This document shows positions 26,372-37,682 of a stretch of DNA of 64,000 nt, one piece after another. The stretch is from Martinezella lusitana (GTDB lineage: Bacteria; Pseudomonadota; Alphaproteobacteria; Rhizobiales; Rhizobiaceae): contig NZ_FMAF01000001.1 of assembly GCF_900094565.1 (NCBI RefSeq), positions 248,001-312,000 on the forward strand. The letters are read 5' to 3'. Numbering within the stretch: position 1 is the first letter of the stretch; each line of letters starts with the position of its first letter. The notes under the pieces are model-generated. The model worked only from the letters and a program-made list of their open reading frames with translations, was not told the origin of the DNA and ran no database searches. A program made the translations under genes and the position numbers.

Positions 26372-29332
26372 TCAGCTTCCCACCGTTGTCTGGAATATTT
26401 TTCGTACCGCCTTCGAGAGCCGCTTCAGCTCCGCTTCGAGCGTGCGAATATCGGGACAGTCGCCTGCACGGCAGACCAGCTCGATCAGCCCGGAAGGCGC
26501 ATGTCCCGGATCGAACAAACCGTCGATGCAAAGCCGGATCAGCTGCGACAGCGCGGTATAGAGATGCAGGGCCTCCAGACAAACATCGAGATCGTTGCGG
26601 TCCATCAGACTGCCGCCGAGCAATTTCAATGCATCGGCTGTACTGAGGCCGTTCGCATCTATGCCGACGCCGCGAGTCGGCGCGATGAGCCGCAAATATT
26701 GCGCAATGAATTCGATATCGATCAGCCCGCCGGGGATCAGTTTCAGATCCCAGATGCTTTCCGGCGGCTTCTCCTGTTCGATCAGTCTGCGCATCTCCAG
26801 GACATCCTTGGCGATCTTGGCGATATCTCGCCTTGCGGAAAGAACCTCGCCGATGATGCGTTCGGCATTCAGCGTCAGTTCCTCGTCGCCGCAGATCAGG
26901 CGCGCTCGCGAAAGCGCCATATGTTCCCAGGTCCAGGCTTCCTCGCGTTGGTATCTTTCGAAGGAGTTGATGCGCGTGGCGACCGGGCCTTTGTTGCCCG
27001 AGGGGCGCAGGCGCATGTCGACCTCATAGAGCACGCCTTCGGCCGTCGGGGCCGAAAGAGCCGCGATCAGGCGCTGGGTGATGCGGGTGAAATAACGGGT
27101 CGCATCCAGCGGCTTCGGACCTGAGGATTCACCTGCCGTATCGTCATAGTCGTAGAGCAGGATGATATCGATGTCGGAACCTGCCGTGAGCTCGAAACTG
27201 CCGAGCTTGCCCATCCCGACGACGGCGACGCGGCCGCCGGGATATTCGCCATGGGCCGCGCGGATTTCCTTCATTACAGCATCCAGCGCCGCCTCGACGA
27301 TCAGATCGGCGAGATAGGTGAAGGCGCGGGCGGCCATGAAACCGCCGATCGCGCCCGTCAGCAGGCGAATGCCAATCAGGAAGCGCTGTTCGGACGCAAA
27401 GATGCGCAAGCGGTCAAGCACCTCCTCATAATGCCTCGCCGGCGCCAGAAAGCTTCTGATGCGCTCCGCCAGATAGTCCCGTGTCGGCAGTTCGGCCATG
27501 AGACCCGGGTCCAGCATGCCGTCGAAGACATGCGGCTTGGCGGCTATGATCTCGGCGAGACGCGGTGCCGACGACATGATGTTGACGATGAGCGAGAGCA
27601 ATGCCGGATTGGTGCTGAGCAGCGAGAAGAGCTGAATGCCCGCCGGCAATCCGGAGATGAAGCTGTCGAAGCGCAGCAGCGCCTTGTCTGCCCGCTTGCT
27701 TTCGCCGAAGACCCTCAGCAGCTCGGGCGTCAGCTCGGTCAGCCGCTCGCGCGCCTCGACCGATTGCGTGGCGCGATATCGCCCATAGTGCCAGGTGCGG
27801 ATGACGTTGGAGATATCTGAAGGTCTCTCGAAGCCGAGACGTCGCAGCGTCTCCAGCGTATCGGGATCATCACCCTGACCAGTGAAGACCAGATTGCCGG
27901 TTTCGGTCGACAGTTTTGTTTCCTGCTCGAACAGGCGGGCATAGCGTCGCTCGACCGTTTTCAAGATCGTTACCAAAGCCACGGAAAAAGCCGATACGTC
28001 GGCAAACCCCATCATGAAAGCAACGCGCTTCAGCTCGGTGTCCGTCTCCGGAAGCAGATGCGTCTGCTCGTCGCGCACCATCTGCACGCGGTGCTCGACA
28101 TCGCGCAGGAACCAGTAGGCGGCCGCCAGCTCGTCGCGCGTTTCCGCGTCTATCCATTTCGCCTTGGTCAGCTCCGCCAGCGTTTCCTCCGTCGAACGGC
28201 AGCGCAGCGCCGGCATGCGGCCGCCGGCGATCAGCTGCTGCGTCTGTACGAAGAACTCGATCTCGCGAATGCCGCCGCGGCCAAGCTTGACATTGTGGCC
28301 CTTGACCGCAATGGCGCCGTGCCCCTTGTGCGCATGGATCTGCCGCTTGATGGAATGAATGTCCGATATCGCGGCATAGTCGAGATATTTGCGAAAGACG
28401 AAGGGCACGAGATCGCGGATGAAGGCCTGCCCCGCGGCGATGTCGCCGCCGACGGACCGGGCCTTGATGAAAGCGGCGCGCTCCCAGTTCTGCCCCCTGC
28501 CCTCATAATAGATCATCGCCGCATCGACGGGGATCGCAAGCGGCGTCGAACCGGGGTCGGGCCGCAGACGCAGGTCGGTGCGGAACACGTAGCCATCGGC
28601 CGTGCGCTCCTGCAAAATGCGCACCAGCCGGCGCATCAGCCGCGGAAAGATATCGATCGCGTCTTCCGGATTGGGAACGATACCGGCCGTTTCGTCAAAG
28701 AAAACGACGATGTCGATATCGGACGAGTAATTCAGCTCCTCAGCACCGAGCTTGCCCATGCCGAGCACGATCAGGCCCGATTTCCGGCTTGGAGCGGCGG
28801 GATCGGCAACCGAGATCTTGCCGGCTACGTGCGAAGACAACAGCAGATGGTCGATCGCCGCGGAGATGGAAGCTTCCGCAAGGGCGCTCAGCCAGCGGGT
28901 GGTCACCCTCCCGTCATAGATACGCGCAAGGTCGGCAAGCGCGATCAGGAAGGCGGCCCGGCGTTTGGCCACCCGCAGACGGCTCATGACTTCGGATTCC
29001 GAAGGCGACGCCCCACCGTCTTCCGCCGGCAACCAGGCACGACGGGCCTGTTCGACCAGTGCCTTGATCTGCGGCGACAATGGTTTCTCGATGGCCGCAA
29101 CGAGCAGCGACGGTTCGAGATTGGCCATTTCGCGCAGATGGGGCGACAGTGCCAGCGCGGCGACGACAAAATCCCGCAGGGAACTCTCGCCGCCTAGCAG
29201 GGCGGCGATTGCCGGCTCCACGCCGGCGATCTGCTTGAGATCGGCGAGCGTGGACTTCAATTCCGTCTGGTTCAGCGGCCGCAACCGCCCAGGCGGGACA
29301 TCCCGCAACAAATCGCCTTGCGTCGTCGTCAT
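26372..29332 (-). CDS. glnE: Bifunctional glutamine synthetase adenylyltransferase/deadenylase
   Basis: 986 residues with both nucleotidyltransferase halves intact. The N-terminal (deadenylase) domain has VLGMGKLGAEELNYSSDIDI followed by VVFFDE. The C-terminal (adenylylase) domain has VVGMGKLGSFELTAGSDIDI followed by ILLYDYD. Each is followed by its conserved GlnD-PII UTase-like helical domain. The enzyme adenylylates GlnA in response to PII proteins and glutamine, setting nitrogen assimilation. The gene follows the two-component pair on the same strand and converges exactly on pleC with no intervening base. Confidence 0.96.
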   Translation of the reverse strand: MTTTQGDLLRDVPPGRLRPLNQTELKSTLADLKQIAGVEPAIAALLGGESSLRDFVVAALALSPHLREMANLEPSLLVAAIEKPLSPQIKALVEQARRAWLPAEDGGASPSESEVMSRLRVAKRRAAFLIALADLARIYDGRVTTRWLSALAEASISAAIDHLLLSSHVAGKISVADPAAPSRKSGLIVLGMGKLGAEELNYSSDIDIVVFFDETAGIVPNPEDAIDIFPRLMRRLVRILQERTADGYVFRTDLRLRPDPGSTPLAIPVDAAMIYYEGRGQNWERAAFIKARSVGGDIAAGQAFIRDLVPFVFRKYLDYAAISDIHSIKRQIHAHKGHGAIAVKGHNVKLGRGGIREIEFFVQTQQLIAGGRMPALRCRSTEETLAELTKAKWIDAETRDELAAAYWFLRDVEHRVQMVRDEQTHLLPETDTELKRVAFMMGFADVSAFSVALVTILKTVERRYARLFEQETKLSTETGNLVFTGQGDDPDTLETLRRLGFERPSDISNVIRTWHYGRYRATQSVEARERLTELTPELLRVFGESKRADKALLRFDSFISGLPAGIQLFSLLSTNPALLSLIVNIMSSAPRLAEIIAAKPHVFDGMLDPGLMAELPTRDYLAERIRSFLAPARHYEEVLDRLRIFASEQRFLIGIRLLTGAIGGFMAARAFTYLADLIVEAALDAVMKEIRAAHGEYPGGRVAVVGMGKLGSFELTAGSDIDIILLYDYDDTAGESSGPKPLDATRYFTRITQRLIAALSAPTAEGVLYEVDMRLRPSGNKGPVATRINSFERYQREEAWTWEHMALSRARLICGDEELTLNAERIIGEVLSARRDIAKIAKDVLEMRRLIEQEKPPESIWDLKLIPGGLIDIEFIAQYLRLIAPTRGVGIDANGLSTADALKLLGGSLMDRNDLDVCLEALHLYTALSQLIRLCIDGLFDPGHAPSGLIELVCRAGDCPDIRTLEAELKRLSKAVRKIFQTTVGS

Positions 29333-29372
29333 GCAGCTCTCCCCAAGAGCAATCGGATAAGGCAGGATTAGT

Positions 29373-30788
29373 CTATTGTTTCTGTGTGGGGAAGATCATG
29401 GTGACCGTTAGTCCCTTGGCATCGGAATGCTCGGGATCGGTATCCGAAAGCTCGAGCCGGCCTCCATGCAGCTCCATGACGGCTTCCACCAGCGCCAGGC
29501 CAAGGCCCGTTCCCGGCTTGGAACGGCTTTCGTCCAGGCGGAAGAAGCGCTTGATCACATCGGCGCGCTGATGGGCGGGAATGCCGGGACCGTGGTCCGC
29601 AACGGCAAGCATGACAGCATCATGCGTGCGCGACAGCTTGAACGTCACCGCCGGCTCGCCACGGCAACCGGCCGCATATTTGAGGGCGTTGTCGATGAGG
29701 TTGAACAGCGCTTGACCGATCAGTTCGCGATTGCCCTGCACCTCCACATCCGGCTCGATGTCGGCCGTGAGCGCCAGACCAACCTCTTCGGCGGCCGGTT
29801 CATAGAGTTCGGCCGTATCGGCGACGATGGAAGAAAGATCGACGGCGGTCATTTCGGCCGCCACGGACCCCGCCTCGACGCGGGAAATCATCAGCAGCGC
29901 GTTGAAGGTGCGGATCAGCTGGTCCGATTCGCCGATGATGCCCTCGAGCGCGACGCGACGGCCCTCGCTATCGCCATTGTCGACCGCCTCCGCAGCCTTG
30001 TTCCTCAACCGCGTCAGCGGCGTTTTCAGGTCATGCGCAATATTGTCCGAGACCTGCCGCAAGCCTTCGTTCAATTTCTCGATGCGCCCCAACATGGCGT
30101 TCAGCGATGCCGACATGCGGTCGAACTCATCGCCGGAGCCCCCAACGGGCAGGCGTTGCGAAAGGTCGCCCGCCATGATCTTACGGCTGGCATCCGTCAT
30201 CCGGTCGATGCGCTTCAAGGCGTTGCGGCCGATACCGAACCAGATGACCAGCGCACCGACCCCCATGATCGCCAGCGCCAGCATCAGCGCCTGGCGCACC
30301 AGCAGGCGGAAGCGCTCCGGTTCGCCGAGGTCGCGGCCGATCAGGATGCGCAGGCCGTTGTCGAGAATGAAGATATTGGCGATCGCCAGATGCCGGCGCT
30401 CCGGATCGTTGGTTGCGTCGGTATAGCGCTCGTAGGTGAAAGGCAGTTCCGTCCAGCCGGCCTGACCGAGTACACCGGGCTGCACCGAGGCGACGTTGCC
30501 GGCGAGGATATCGCCGGAGGGGCCGGCAATGACGTAGAGATTGGCGCCTGGCTGGCGGGCCCTACGCTCCATCGTGCGCAAGAGCAGGTTCAGGCCGCCA
30601 ATATCGTAGGCACGCTTGACCTGATTGACTTCCTGCTGAACGGCATCGCGGATCTGACCGGTCAGCAACCGCTCGGACATGGCCGTCACGTAGAAAACGA
30701 GCGTGGCGGCACAGAGCGCAAAAAGAAGGATGTAGAGAGCTGATAGGCGGACTGCGGTGGACTTGAAGAGGACGCGAAAGCGACTCAT
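29373..30788 (-). CDS. Two-component sensor histidine kinase
   Basis: 471 residues. Helices at about 17-37 and 166-186 bracket a periplasmic sensor of some 130 residues. A HAMP linker (about 187-240) leads to the H-box SDNIAHDLKTPLTRLRNKA with H252, the N-box ALFNLIDNALKYA and ATPase motifs DHGPGIP and KPGTGLGLALV. Its start overlaps the stop of the response regulator gene by four bases. The location between glnE and degP is shared with other rhizobia. The envelope signal is unknown, but proximity to degP suggests stress sensing. Confidence 0.92.
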   Translation of the reverse strand: MSRFRVLFKSTAVRLSALYILLFALCAATLVFYVTAMSERLLTGQIRDAVQQEVNQVKRAYDIGGLNLLLRTMERRARQPGANLYVIAGPSGDILAGNVASVQPGVLGQAGWTELPFTYERYTDATNDPERRHLAIANIFILDNGLRILIGRDLGEPERFRLLVRQALMLALAIMGVGALVIWFGIGRNALKRIDRMTDASRKIMAGDLSQRLPVGGSGDEFDRMSASLNAMLGRIEKLNEGLRQVSDNIAHDLKTPLTRLRNKAAEAVDNGDSEGRRVALEGIIGESDQLIRTFNALLMISRVEAGSVAAEMTAVDLSSIVADTAELYEPAAEEVGLALTADIEPDVEVQGNRELIGQALFNLIDNALKYAAGCRGEPAVTFKLSRTHDAVMLAVADHGPGIPAHQRADVIKRFFRLDESRSKPGTGLGLALVEAVMELHGGRLELSDTDPEHSDAKGLTVTMIFPTQKQ

Positions 30789-31543
30789 CCCTCATCCTTG
30801 ATCATATAACCGGCGCCGCGGATCGTCTTGAGCAGCGGCTGGCTGAAATCCTTCTCGATCTTGGAGCGCAGTCGCGAGACATGTACGTCGATGACGTTGG
30901 TCTGCGGATCGAAATGGTAATCCCAGACATTCTCGAGAAGCATGGTGCGGGTGACAACCTGGCCGGCATTCTTCATCAGATATTCCAGCAGGCGGAATTC
31001 GCGCGGTTGCAGCGGGATCTCCTTGCCGCCGCGGCGCACCTCATGCGACAGCCGGTCGAGCTCCAGATCGCCGACGCGATAGAGCACATCCTGCTCCGGC
31101 GTACCCTTGCGACGGCCGAGGACCTCGACGCGCGCCAGCAACTCGCTGAAAGCATAGGGCTTCGGCAGATAATCGTCGCCGCCGGCACGCAGGCCGGTGA
31201 CGCGATCATCCACCTGGCCGAGCGCGGAGAGAATGAGGACCGGCGTGTGTACGCCCTTGCGGCGCAATTCGCTGATGACAGACAGTCCGTCGCGGCGGGG
31301 CAGCATGCGGTCGATGATGGCAACATCGTAGGTGTTCTCGGTGCCCATGAAGAGACCGCTCTCGCCGTCGCTTGCGTGATCGGCAACTATGCCGGCCTCG
31401 CGAAACGCCTTGGTGAGGTAGGCCGCCGCTTCGAGATCGTCTTCGATGATCAGAATCTTCATGTGGGCGACATTACCCGCCGAGGGCGTATCGGCACAAC
31501 CGGAATCGGAAGAGGTCACGGCATGTTGGCCAGCGGTCGTCAT
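30785..31543 (-). CDS. OmpR/PhoB-family response regulator
   Basis: 252 residues from 31543, where AGGTGA provides a good ribosome site; the family alignment begins 27 residues later at MKILIIEDD (31462), which has no clear site. The receiver domain carries the acidic pair EDD, the phospho-acceptor Asp in AIIDRMLPRRDG and KPYAF. The C-terminal winged helix has LQPREFRLLEYLMKNAGQVV and IDVHVSRLRSKI. Partner of the downstream kinase by overlap. Targets are unknown; degP lies 104 bases upstream on the same strand. Confidence 0.92.
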   Translation of the reverse strand: MTTAGQHAVTSSDSGCADTPSAGNVAHMKILIIEDDLEAAAYLTKAFREAGIVADHASDGESGLFMGTENTYDVAIIDRMLPRRDGLSVISELRRKGVHTPVLILSALGQVDDRVTGLRAGGDDYLPKPYAFSELLARVEVLGRRKGTPEQDVLYRVGDLELDRLSHEVRRGGKEIPLQPREFRLLEYLMKNAGQVVTRTMLLENVWDYHFDPQTNVIDVHVSRLRSKIEKDFSQPLLKTIRGAGYMIKDEG

Positions 31544-31646
31544 TTTTCACCTGCCTTGAAGCCAGTCATTGTGGGGGCTTTGAAAAGGGAAGCCGCACAA
31601 GCCGTGGCCTGCGCGGCTTCCCAATGCATTCAGTCGGCTGATGGGA

Positions 31647-33203
31647 TCAGCCGGCGTTGATCGGCAGGGCTACGAAGCGGCTGCCATCGTTGGACTGGAT
31701 CTGGAACAGCGCGCGCGTGCGGCCGTCCTTCTTCGCCTGTTCGATGACCTTGGAGATGTCGCCGGCATTCGAGATCTGCTGGTTGTTGACGGAAGTGATC
31801 TTCTCGCCTTCCTTTATGCCCTTGTCGGCAGCATCGGAGTCGGGATCGACAGCGGTGATCGCCACACCCTTGCCGTCGTCGGACGGACCGACTGTCATGC
31901 CGAGATCAGCCAGAGCCTTTTCGGAGGACGGCTGCTGCGGCTGGTTCGGCTGCGAGTCGTCGTTGGAAGCCTGGTTCTGATCGGCCGGCAAGCTGCCGAG
32001 TTCGACCGTGACGGATTGGGACTTGCCATTACGCCACAGGGACACCTCGACCTTGGCACCCGGCTGCATGGCGCCGATGCGACGGGCGAGGTCACGCGGG
32101 TCCTTGACCGGTTCGCCATTGACTGCCGTGACCACGTCGCCGTTCTTGATGCCGGCCTTCTGTCCCGGGGAGCCGTCCTGCGGGGAAACGACAAGCGCGC
32201 CACTTGCGTCGGAAAGGCCGAGGGATTCGGCAATATCCTTGCTGACGGGCTGGATCTGTACGCCAAGCCAGCCGCGCGAAACGGTGCCGGTCTTGATCAG
32301 ATCGGTCACGACATCCTTGGCGGTCGTTGCCGGGATCGCGAAGGCGATGCCGACGCTACCGCCCGACTGCGAGAAGATAGCGGTATTGATACCGACCACC
32401 TGGCCGTTGAGGTTGAAGGTCGGACCGCCGGAATTGCCCTTGTTCACCGGTGCGTCGATCTGGATATAATCGTCATAGGGGCCGGAATGAATATCGCGGC
32501 CACGAGCGGAAACGATGCCGGCGGTGACCGTACCGCCAAGACCAAACGGGTTGCCGACGGCAACGACCCAGTCACCAACGCGAACCTTGGCGTCGTCGGC
32601 CCAGCCGACATAGGTGAACTTCTTGCCCTTGGGGTCGACCTTCAGAACGGCGAGGTCGGTACGCGAATCCTTGCCGACGAGCTTGGCGTCAAGCTCGGTG
32701 CCGTCGTTGAGGACGACGACGAAGGCAGCGCCGTCGGAAACGACGTGGTTGTTGGTGACGATATAGCCGTCCTCCGACACGAAGAAGCCGGAGCCTTGAG
32801 CGACCGGCCGCAGACGACCCTTGCCGTCCTCGGAGTTCTTCTGCTGGTTCTGGCCCTTCTGCTGGCCGCGGCCCTGCTGCTGCTCGAACTGCTTGAAGAA
32901 CTTCTTCAGCGGATGATCGTCGGGAAGGTCGTCGAAGCCACGGCCGAGCCCGAAGGAATCGTCTTCATCGGCAACCGTATTGATGCGGGATTCGACACGG
33001 ACCGAGACGACCGCCGGCGATACGGCATCCACCACGTTGGCGAAACTCGGCACCTGCGGCGCCTGCACATTGACGACATCGGCATAGGAATTGCTGACGA
33101 CAGCCGGAACACCCGTAGTCAGAGCAGCGACAGCGAGGCCGGCGACGACAGAAGCCTTCATAGCGGTGCTACGGGACAAGGTGTTCTTGATATTCCTGAA
33201 CAT
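31647..33203 (-). CDS. degP: Periplasmic serine protease/chaperone DegP (Do family)
   Basis: 518 residues. A long basic signal peptide (about 1-41, ending NSYA) directs export. The trypsin-like domain has the triad H153 (TNNHVVSD), D183 (RTDLAVLKV) and S258 (GNSGGPTF). A glutamine-rich LA-loop lies around 106-124. Two PDZ domains follow (about 275-385 and 420-510). It degrades or refolds misfolded envelope proteins. Flanked by the two-component pair and the cyc operon, as in Rhizobium relatives. Confidence 0.96.
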   Translation of the reverse strand: MFRNIKNTLSRSTAMKASVVAGLAVAALTTGVPAVVSNSYADVVNVQAPQVPSFANVVDAVSPAVVSVRVESRINTVADEDDSFGLGRGFDDLPDDHPLKKFFKQFEQQQGRGQQKGQNQQKNSEDGKGRLRPVAQGSGFFVSEDGYIVTNNHVVSDGAAFVVVLNDGTELDAKLVGKDSRTDLAVLKVDPKGKKFTYVGWADDAKVRVGDWVVAVGNPFGLGGTVTAGIVSARGRDIHSGPYDDYIQIDAPVNKGNSGGPTFNLNGQVVGINTAIFSQSGGSVGIAFAIPATTAKDVVTDLIKTGTVSRGWLGVQIQPVSKDIAESLGLSDASGALVVSPQDGSPGQKAGIKNGDVVTAVNGEPVKDPRDLARRIGAMQPGAKVEVSLWRNGKSQSVTVELGSLPADQNQASNDDSQPNQPQQPSSEKALADLGMTVGPSDDGKGVAITAVDPDSDAADKGIKEGEKITSVNNQQISNAGDISKVIEQAKKDGRTRALFQIQSNDGSRFVALPINAG

Positions 33204-33373
33204 ATGCGAGTTACCTTCTCTTCTCTCGTCAGATTTCCACGGATGGGAAACCGGTTATGATGCGTGATGGTAAAGATATAGGGCGCCGGACGTTACAACG
33301 AACTGTCCGCCCCATGAAAAATTCGTAATGTATGGAAATGATTGCAATGGCGCGCGGGTAAATGACGACCGCA

Positions 33374-33880
33374 TCACTTGCCGAGGATATTGTCCAATTG
33401 CGCCTCTTCCTCCGGAGTGAGAGGCTTGCCGGTCGGCTTACCGGCACGGCGACGGGCATAGACGACAAGGGCAAATCCACCTACGACAAAGAGCGCAATC
33501 GGTGCGCCCCAAAGTATAAGCGTCTTCTCCGTAAAACGCGGCTTCAGCAGGACGAACTCGCCGTAGCGGGAAACGATGTAATCGAGCACCTGCCTGTCGG
33601 TATCTCCGTCGACGAGGCGTTTGCGCACGAGCAATCGCAGATCACGGGCAAGATCGGCATTGGAATCGTCGATGGACTGGTTCTGGCAGACCATACAGCG
33701 CAATTCGGATGAGATGGTGCGCGCCCGCGCTTCCAGAGCTGGATCGGGCAGGACCTCGTCCGGATTGACGGCGAAGGCCGGCAGCGGCGCCATGATCGCC
33801 GCAAGACAGAGGCACAGGCGTGCAAAGGTCGCCAGAGCCTGTGCGATCGCGAGATGGGATGTCGACCAACCTCTGCTCAT
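33374..33880 (-). CDS. cycL: Cytochrome c maturation protein CycL/CcmH
   Basis: 168 residues. An N-terminal signal (ending PAFA) precedes the thiol-redox motif [11 protein letters not shown] with C62 and C65, which reduces apocytochrome c or passes electrons to the haem lyase. A single membrane helix is at about 120-144. It is the last gene of cycHJKL and overlaps cycK by four bases, so the operon is translationally coupled. Confidence 0.96.
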   Translation of the reverse strand: MSRGWSTSHLAIAQALATFARLCLCLAAIMAPLPAFAVNPDEVLPDPALEARARTISSELRCMVCQNQSIDDSNADLARDLRLLVRKRLVDGDTDRQVLDYIVSRYGEFVLLKPRFTEKTLILWGAPIALFVVGGFALVVYARRRAGKPTGKPLTPEEEAQLDNILGK

Positions 33881-35865
33881 TCCGCCGGCTCCAAGGCGGG
33901 GCGCGCCTGCTTTACCTTGCGGCTCGGCGCGCCGACACGCAGGCGGCGATCGCTAAGCGAAACGAAGCCGCCGATGGCCATGACGAGAGCGCCCATCCAG
34001 ATGCAGAGAATGAACGGTTTCCACCAGATGCGCACCACCATGCCGCCATCCTTGCTGGCGTCACCCACCGACACGTAGAGCTGGCTCGGCCCAAGCGTCA
34101 GGATGCCGGCCTCGGTGGTTGCCGTGCGGTTGGCCGTGAAGACGCGCTTGGACGACGACATTTTCGCGAAGGCGACGCCGCCGCGGCTTACCGTGAAGCG
34201 GGCGCGATCTTCCGTGTAGTTCGGGCCGACGCCCGGTTGCATGCCCTCGAAACGCAGGCTGTAGCCGCCGAGTTCGGCCGTCTCGCCCGGTTTCATGCTG
34301 GTGATGTTCTCCGTCTCGAAGGTCGTCACGGCAACGATACCGAGCACGGTGACGCCGAGACCGGCATGGGCAAGTGCCGTGCCGAAGGCGGAGCGCGGCA
34401 GCCCGCGCAGACGGCGCCAAGCGACATTTGCCGCCACCTTGCGAACGCCGGCGCGATACCAGAGATCGGCCAGGGCGCCGAAGACCAGGAAGAAGCCGGC
34501 GGCAAGGCCGAGAACGGCAAGCACCGGACCACCATGCCGCAAGTAGAAAAGAACAAGTCCGGCAAGGAAGGCAAGACCGGCCACAACATAGAGCCGCTGC
34601 AGCGCGCCGAGCAGGTCACCCCGCTTCCAGGCCAGCAAGGGGCCGAATGGCACGGCAATGAGGATCGGCATCATCAACAGCCCGAACGTCATGTTGAAGA
34701 ACGGCGGCCCCACGGAAATCTTGTCGCCGGTTAGGGTCTCCAGCGCCAGCGGATACAGCGTGCCCGTCAAGACAGTGCCGCAGGCAACCGTTAAGATGAG
34801 GTTGTTCAGCACCAGCGCGCCCTCGCGCGAGATCGGTGCAAACAATCCGCCGGCGGCAAGCTTCGGCGCACGGAAGGCGAAGAGCGACAGCGCGCCGCCG
34901 ATGAAAAGGAGGAGAATGCAGAGAATGAAAATGCCCCGCGTCGGATCGCTGGCGAAGGAATGAACCGATGTCAGCACGCCGGAACGCACAAGGAATGTAC
35001 CAAGCAGCGACAGCGAAAAGGTCAGGATCGCCAGCAGAACCGTCCAGATCTTCAGCGCATCGCGCTTTTCCATGACCAGTGCGGAATGCAGGAGCGCCGT
35101 CCCGGCAAGCCAGGGCATGAAGGAGGCATTCTCCACCGGATCCCAGAACCACCAGCCGCCCCAGCCGAGCTCGTAATAGGCCCAGTAGGAGCCCATGGCG
35201 ATGCCGAGCGTCAGGAAGCTCCAGGCAGCCAGCGTCCAGGGCCGGACCCAGCGCGCCCAGGCAGCGTCTATGCGGCCCTCCAGCAGCGCCGCAACGGCGA
35301 AGGAGAAACAGACGGAAAAGCCGACATAGCCGAGATAGAGCAACGGCGGATGGATGGCGAGGCCGATATCCTGCAGGATGGGGTTGAGATCCCGGCCTTC
35401 GGCAGGCGCCGGGTCAAGCCGGATGAAGGGATTGGAGGTCAAGAGGATGAAGACCAGAAAAGCCGACGAGATCCAGGATTGTACGGCGAGAACATTGGCG
35501 CGCAGCACATCGGGCAGATTGCGGCCAAACAAGGCGACGAGTGCGCTGAACAGCGACAGGATCAACAGCCAGAGCATCATCGATCCCTCGTGATTGCCCC
35601 ACACCCCGGAGATCTTGAAAATCAGCGGCATCAGCGAATGGGAATTGGCCCAGACGTTCAGCACCGAGAAATCGGAGGCCACATAGGCATAGGTGAGGGC
35701 GCCGAAGGAAAAAGCAACGAGCACAAACGTGACGACGGAACCGACCGGCGCGATATCCATCATCGACACATCGCCGCGCCGCGCGCCGATCACGGGGAGG
35801 ATGGAAACGATAAGCGCGGTCGCCAGCGCGAGCACCAGGGCATAATGTCCGAGCTCGATGATCAT
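33877..35865 (-). CDS. cycK: Cytochrome c haem lyase subunit CycK/CcmF
   Basis: 662 residues with about fifteen hydrophobic helices. The conserved WWD domain is [18 protein letters not shown] (about 236-253), which presents haem, with histidine-bearing loops at NHEGSMMLW and elsewhere. With CycH and CycL it attaches haem to CxxCH motifs of apocytochrome c in the periplasm. It overlaps its neighbours by four bases on both sides. Confidence 0.97.
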   Translation of the reverse strand: MIIELGHYALVLALATALIVSILPVIGARRGDVSMMDIAPVGSVVTFVLVAFSFGALTYAYVASDFSVLNVWANSHSLMPLIFKISGVWGNHEGSMMLWLLILSLFSALVALFGRNLPDVLRANVLAVQSWISSAFLVFILLTSNPFIRLDPAPAEGRDLNPILQDIGLAIHPPLLYLGYVGFSVCFSFAVAALLEGRIDAAWARWVRPWTLAAWSFLTLGIAMGSYWAYYELGWGGWWFWDPVENASFMPWLAGTALLHSALVMEKRDALKIWTVLLAILTFSLSLLGTFLVRSGVLTSVHSFASDPTRGIFILCILLLFIGGALSLFAFRAPKLAAGGLFAPISREGALVLNNLILTVACGTVLTGTLYPLALETLTGDKISVGPPFFNMTFGLLMMPILIAVPFGPLLAWKRGDLLGALQRLYVVAGLAFLAGLVLFYLRHGGPVLAVLGLAAGFFLVFGALADLWYRAGVRKVAANVAWRRLRGLPRSAFGTALAHAGLGVTVLGIVAVTTFETENITSMKPGETAELGGYSLRFEGMQPGVGPNYTEDRARFTVSRGGVAFAKMSSSKRVFTANRTATTEAGILTLGPSQLYVSVGDASKDGGMVVRIWWKPFILCIWMGALVMAIGGFVSLSDRRLRVGAPSRKVKQARPALEPAE

Positions 35866-36311
35866 TGAGTCGCCTCCTTACCCTTCCAGACGCCATCCGC
35901 CTTCAGCTTGTCGGCAACCTGTTTCGGCATGTAGCGCTCATCATGCTTGGCCAGAACGCTGTCCGCAACGAAGACATCGCTGCCCGGCTCGAATTTGCCT
36001 TCGGTCACGACACCCTGTCCCTCACGGAAGAGATCCGGCAGGAGGCCGTCATATCTCACCTTGATCGTATCTTTGCCGTCGGTCACAGAGAATTGTACCT
36101 GCGTGCCCTGGCCGCGCACGACGGAGCCTTGGCCGACGAGTCCGCCCAGGCGGATGAGCGTTCCGGCATTGACCGGCGTCTTGGCGAGATCACCAGGCAT
36201 GTAGAAATAGGCAACCGACTGGCTGAAGGCGAACAGGACGAGCAGCACGGCGATGGCGATGAACCCCATGCCGCCGGCGATGACAGCCAGACGTTTCTGC
36301 TTGCGGGTCAT
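35862..36311 (-). CDS. cycJ: Cytochrome c haem chaperone CycJ/CcmE
   Basis: 149 residues. One N-terminal membrane anchor (about 9-30) precedes the OB-fold. The covalent haem-binding histidine is H123 in HDERYMP, with Y127 as likely axial ligand. CcmE receives haem from CcmC and delivers it to CcmF. Start and stop overlap cycH and cycK by four bases each. Confidence 0.97.
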   Translation of the reverse strand: MTRKQKRLAVIAGGMGFIAIAVLLVLFAFSQSVAYFYMPGDLAKTPVNAGTLIRLGGLVGQGSVVRGQGTQVQFSVTDGKDTIKVRYDGLLPDLFREGQGVVTEGKFEPGSDVFVADSVLAKHDERYMPKQVADKLKADGVWKGKEATQ

Positions 36312-37450
36312 TGCTGCGTCACCTCCGTCGGCAGTCCCAATTCTTTTGCCAGCGCCAGGAGCTGTTGTCCCTCCCCACCATCCGCCGGGAAGGCCGTAAG
36401 GCCGCGCTTCAGCGCATCGACGGCGCGATCCCGGTCGTTCAGCACGACATAGGAGCGGATCAACCGCATCCAGCCCTCGAAATTCTTCGGATCTTCCTTG
36501 AGCTTTGCATCGAGGCTATCGACCATGCCGCGGATCATCTGCTGGCGATCGCCGCTATTCAAGCTATTCGCAGCCGCGACATCCTCGGCCGTCGGATTGC
36601 CGGGCGCATTCACATTTGCGGACGCCACCGGCTTGCCGCCGTTCTTGACGATATGCTGGTCGACGGCCGCAAGCCACGGCGCATCCGGCGGCGATTGTTT
36701 CGCCAGAGCCTCGAATGCGGCTTTCGCATCCGCCGCCTTGCCTTCCTGCTCCAATGCCAGCGCCAGATAGTAGAGCGTTCGTGGGTTGGCGTCATCAAGC
36801 GCCCGCGATTGCTGCAGTACGCTGCGCGCATCCGCGGTTACGATACCATCAGCCTTGACCACCAACACCTCGCCCAGATCGCCGAGCCGCGCGGCGTTCG
36901 GCCCCAGCAGGCGGATGACGTTGCGATAGGCAAGCTCCGCATCGCCTATGCGGTTGGTCTTGAAGTAGATCGGCGCCAATACCTCCCACCCCTTGCCGTC
37001 ATCGGGGTTCCTGGCGAGGTGCTGTTCGATCTTGACAATCGAGATAGCAAGATCGTTTCCGGGCTTTTCGAGCCGCGCTTCCAGCGGCTGCGACGGCAGC
37101 CCGGGCTCGCCATTGGCAAGATAAAGACAGAGCCCGACGACGGGAAGCATGACGACGATGAAGGCCTGGGAAAGGCGATAGCTGCCACGTTGAGACGATC
37201 TCGCTTCGCTCGCCTCCTCCTTGGAAGCGGCGATCAGGCGTCGGCCGATTTCCGCGCGGGCGTAGCCGGCCTCTTCCGCGGAAATCAGCCCGCCGGCAAG
37301 ATCGCGATCCAGTTCACGAAGCTGATCGCGGTAGACCTCGGCCTCTCCCGAACGACGGTCGCCAGCCTCCTTTGCACCACGCAGAAGAGGGTGAAGCAAC
37401 ACAGCGCCGACAACAGCCGTCAGAACGGCCACGAGAATCCAGAACAGCAT
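36308..37450 (-). CDS. cycH: Cytochrome c biogenesis protein CycH/CcmI
   Basis: 380 residues from ATG 37450 ([15 protein letters not shown]), where the membrane segment begins; the frame extends to 37606 without coding character. Two membrane helices (about 1-22 and 95-115) enclose a cytoplasmic leucine-zipper-like loop ([18 protein letters not shown]). A periplasmic TPR region after residue 130 binds apocytochrome c. It is the first gene of the operon. R. leguminosarum cycHJKL mutants also affect iron uptake. Confidence 0.93.
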   Translation of the reverse strand: MLFWILVAVLTAVVGAVLLHPLLRGAKEAGDRRSGEAEVYRDQLRELDRDLAGGLISAEEAGYARAEIGRRLIAASKEEASEARSSQRGSYRLSQAFIVVMLPVVGLCLYLANGEPGLPSQPLEARLEKPGNDLAISIVKIEQHLARNPDDGKGWEVLAPIYFKTNRIGDAELAYRNVIRLLGPNAARLGDLGEVLVVKADGIVTADARSVLQQSRALDDANPRTLYYLALALEQEGKAADAKAAFEALAKQSPPDAPWLAAVDQHIVKNGGKPVASANVNAPGNPTAEDVAAANSLNSGDRQQMIRGMVDSLDAKLKEDPKNFEGWMRLIRSYVVLNDRDRAVDALKRGLTAFPADGGEGQQLLALAKELGLPTEVTQQ

Positions 37451-37682
37451 AGACGCCCAATACTTTAACGAGGCGCTTATTCCAACCGCGAAAGCCCCGT
37501 TGACGAAGATTTGAGGCGTTTGGCCGCGCCTATTATGCCTCCGCCCCAGCGGGAAAAGCTGCCCAAGGGGCGAATGAGGGGGTGAGGATCGAAACGACGA
37601 AGGCAATCCTGACGGTGCAACGCCGTCTCACCCGGCGCTTTGGCGCCACTCTCTCCCCACTGGCGCGAGGGCTAAGACCATC

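Noticed and set aside
29427..30743. 438-codon plus-strand frame opposite the sensor kinase
   Set aside because: Antisense shadow of a clear histidine kinase.
31641..33260. 539-codon plus-strand frame opposite degP
   Set aside because: It is the antisense of degP, with no domain and no ribosome site; degP is unmistakable.
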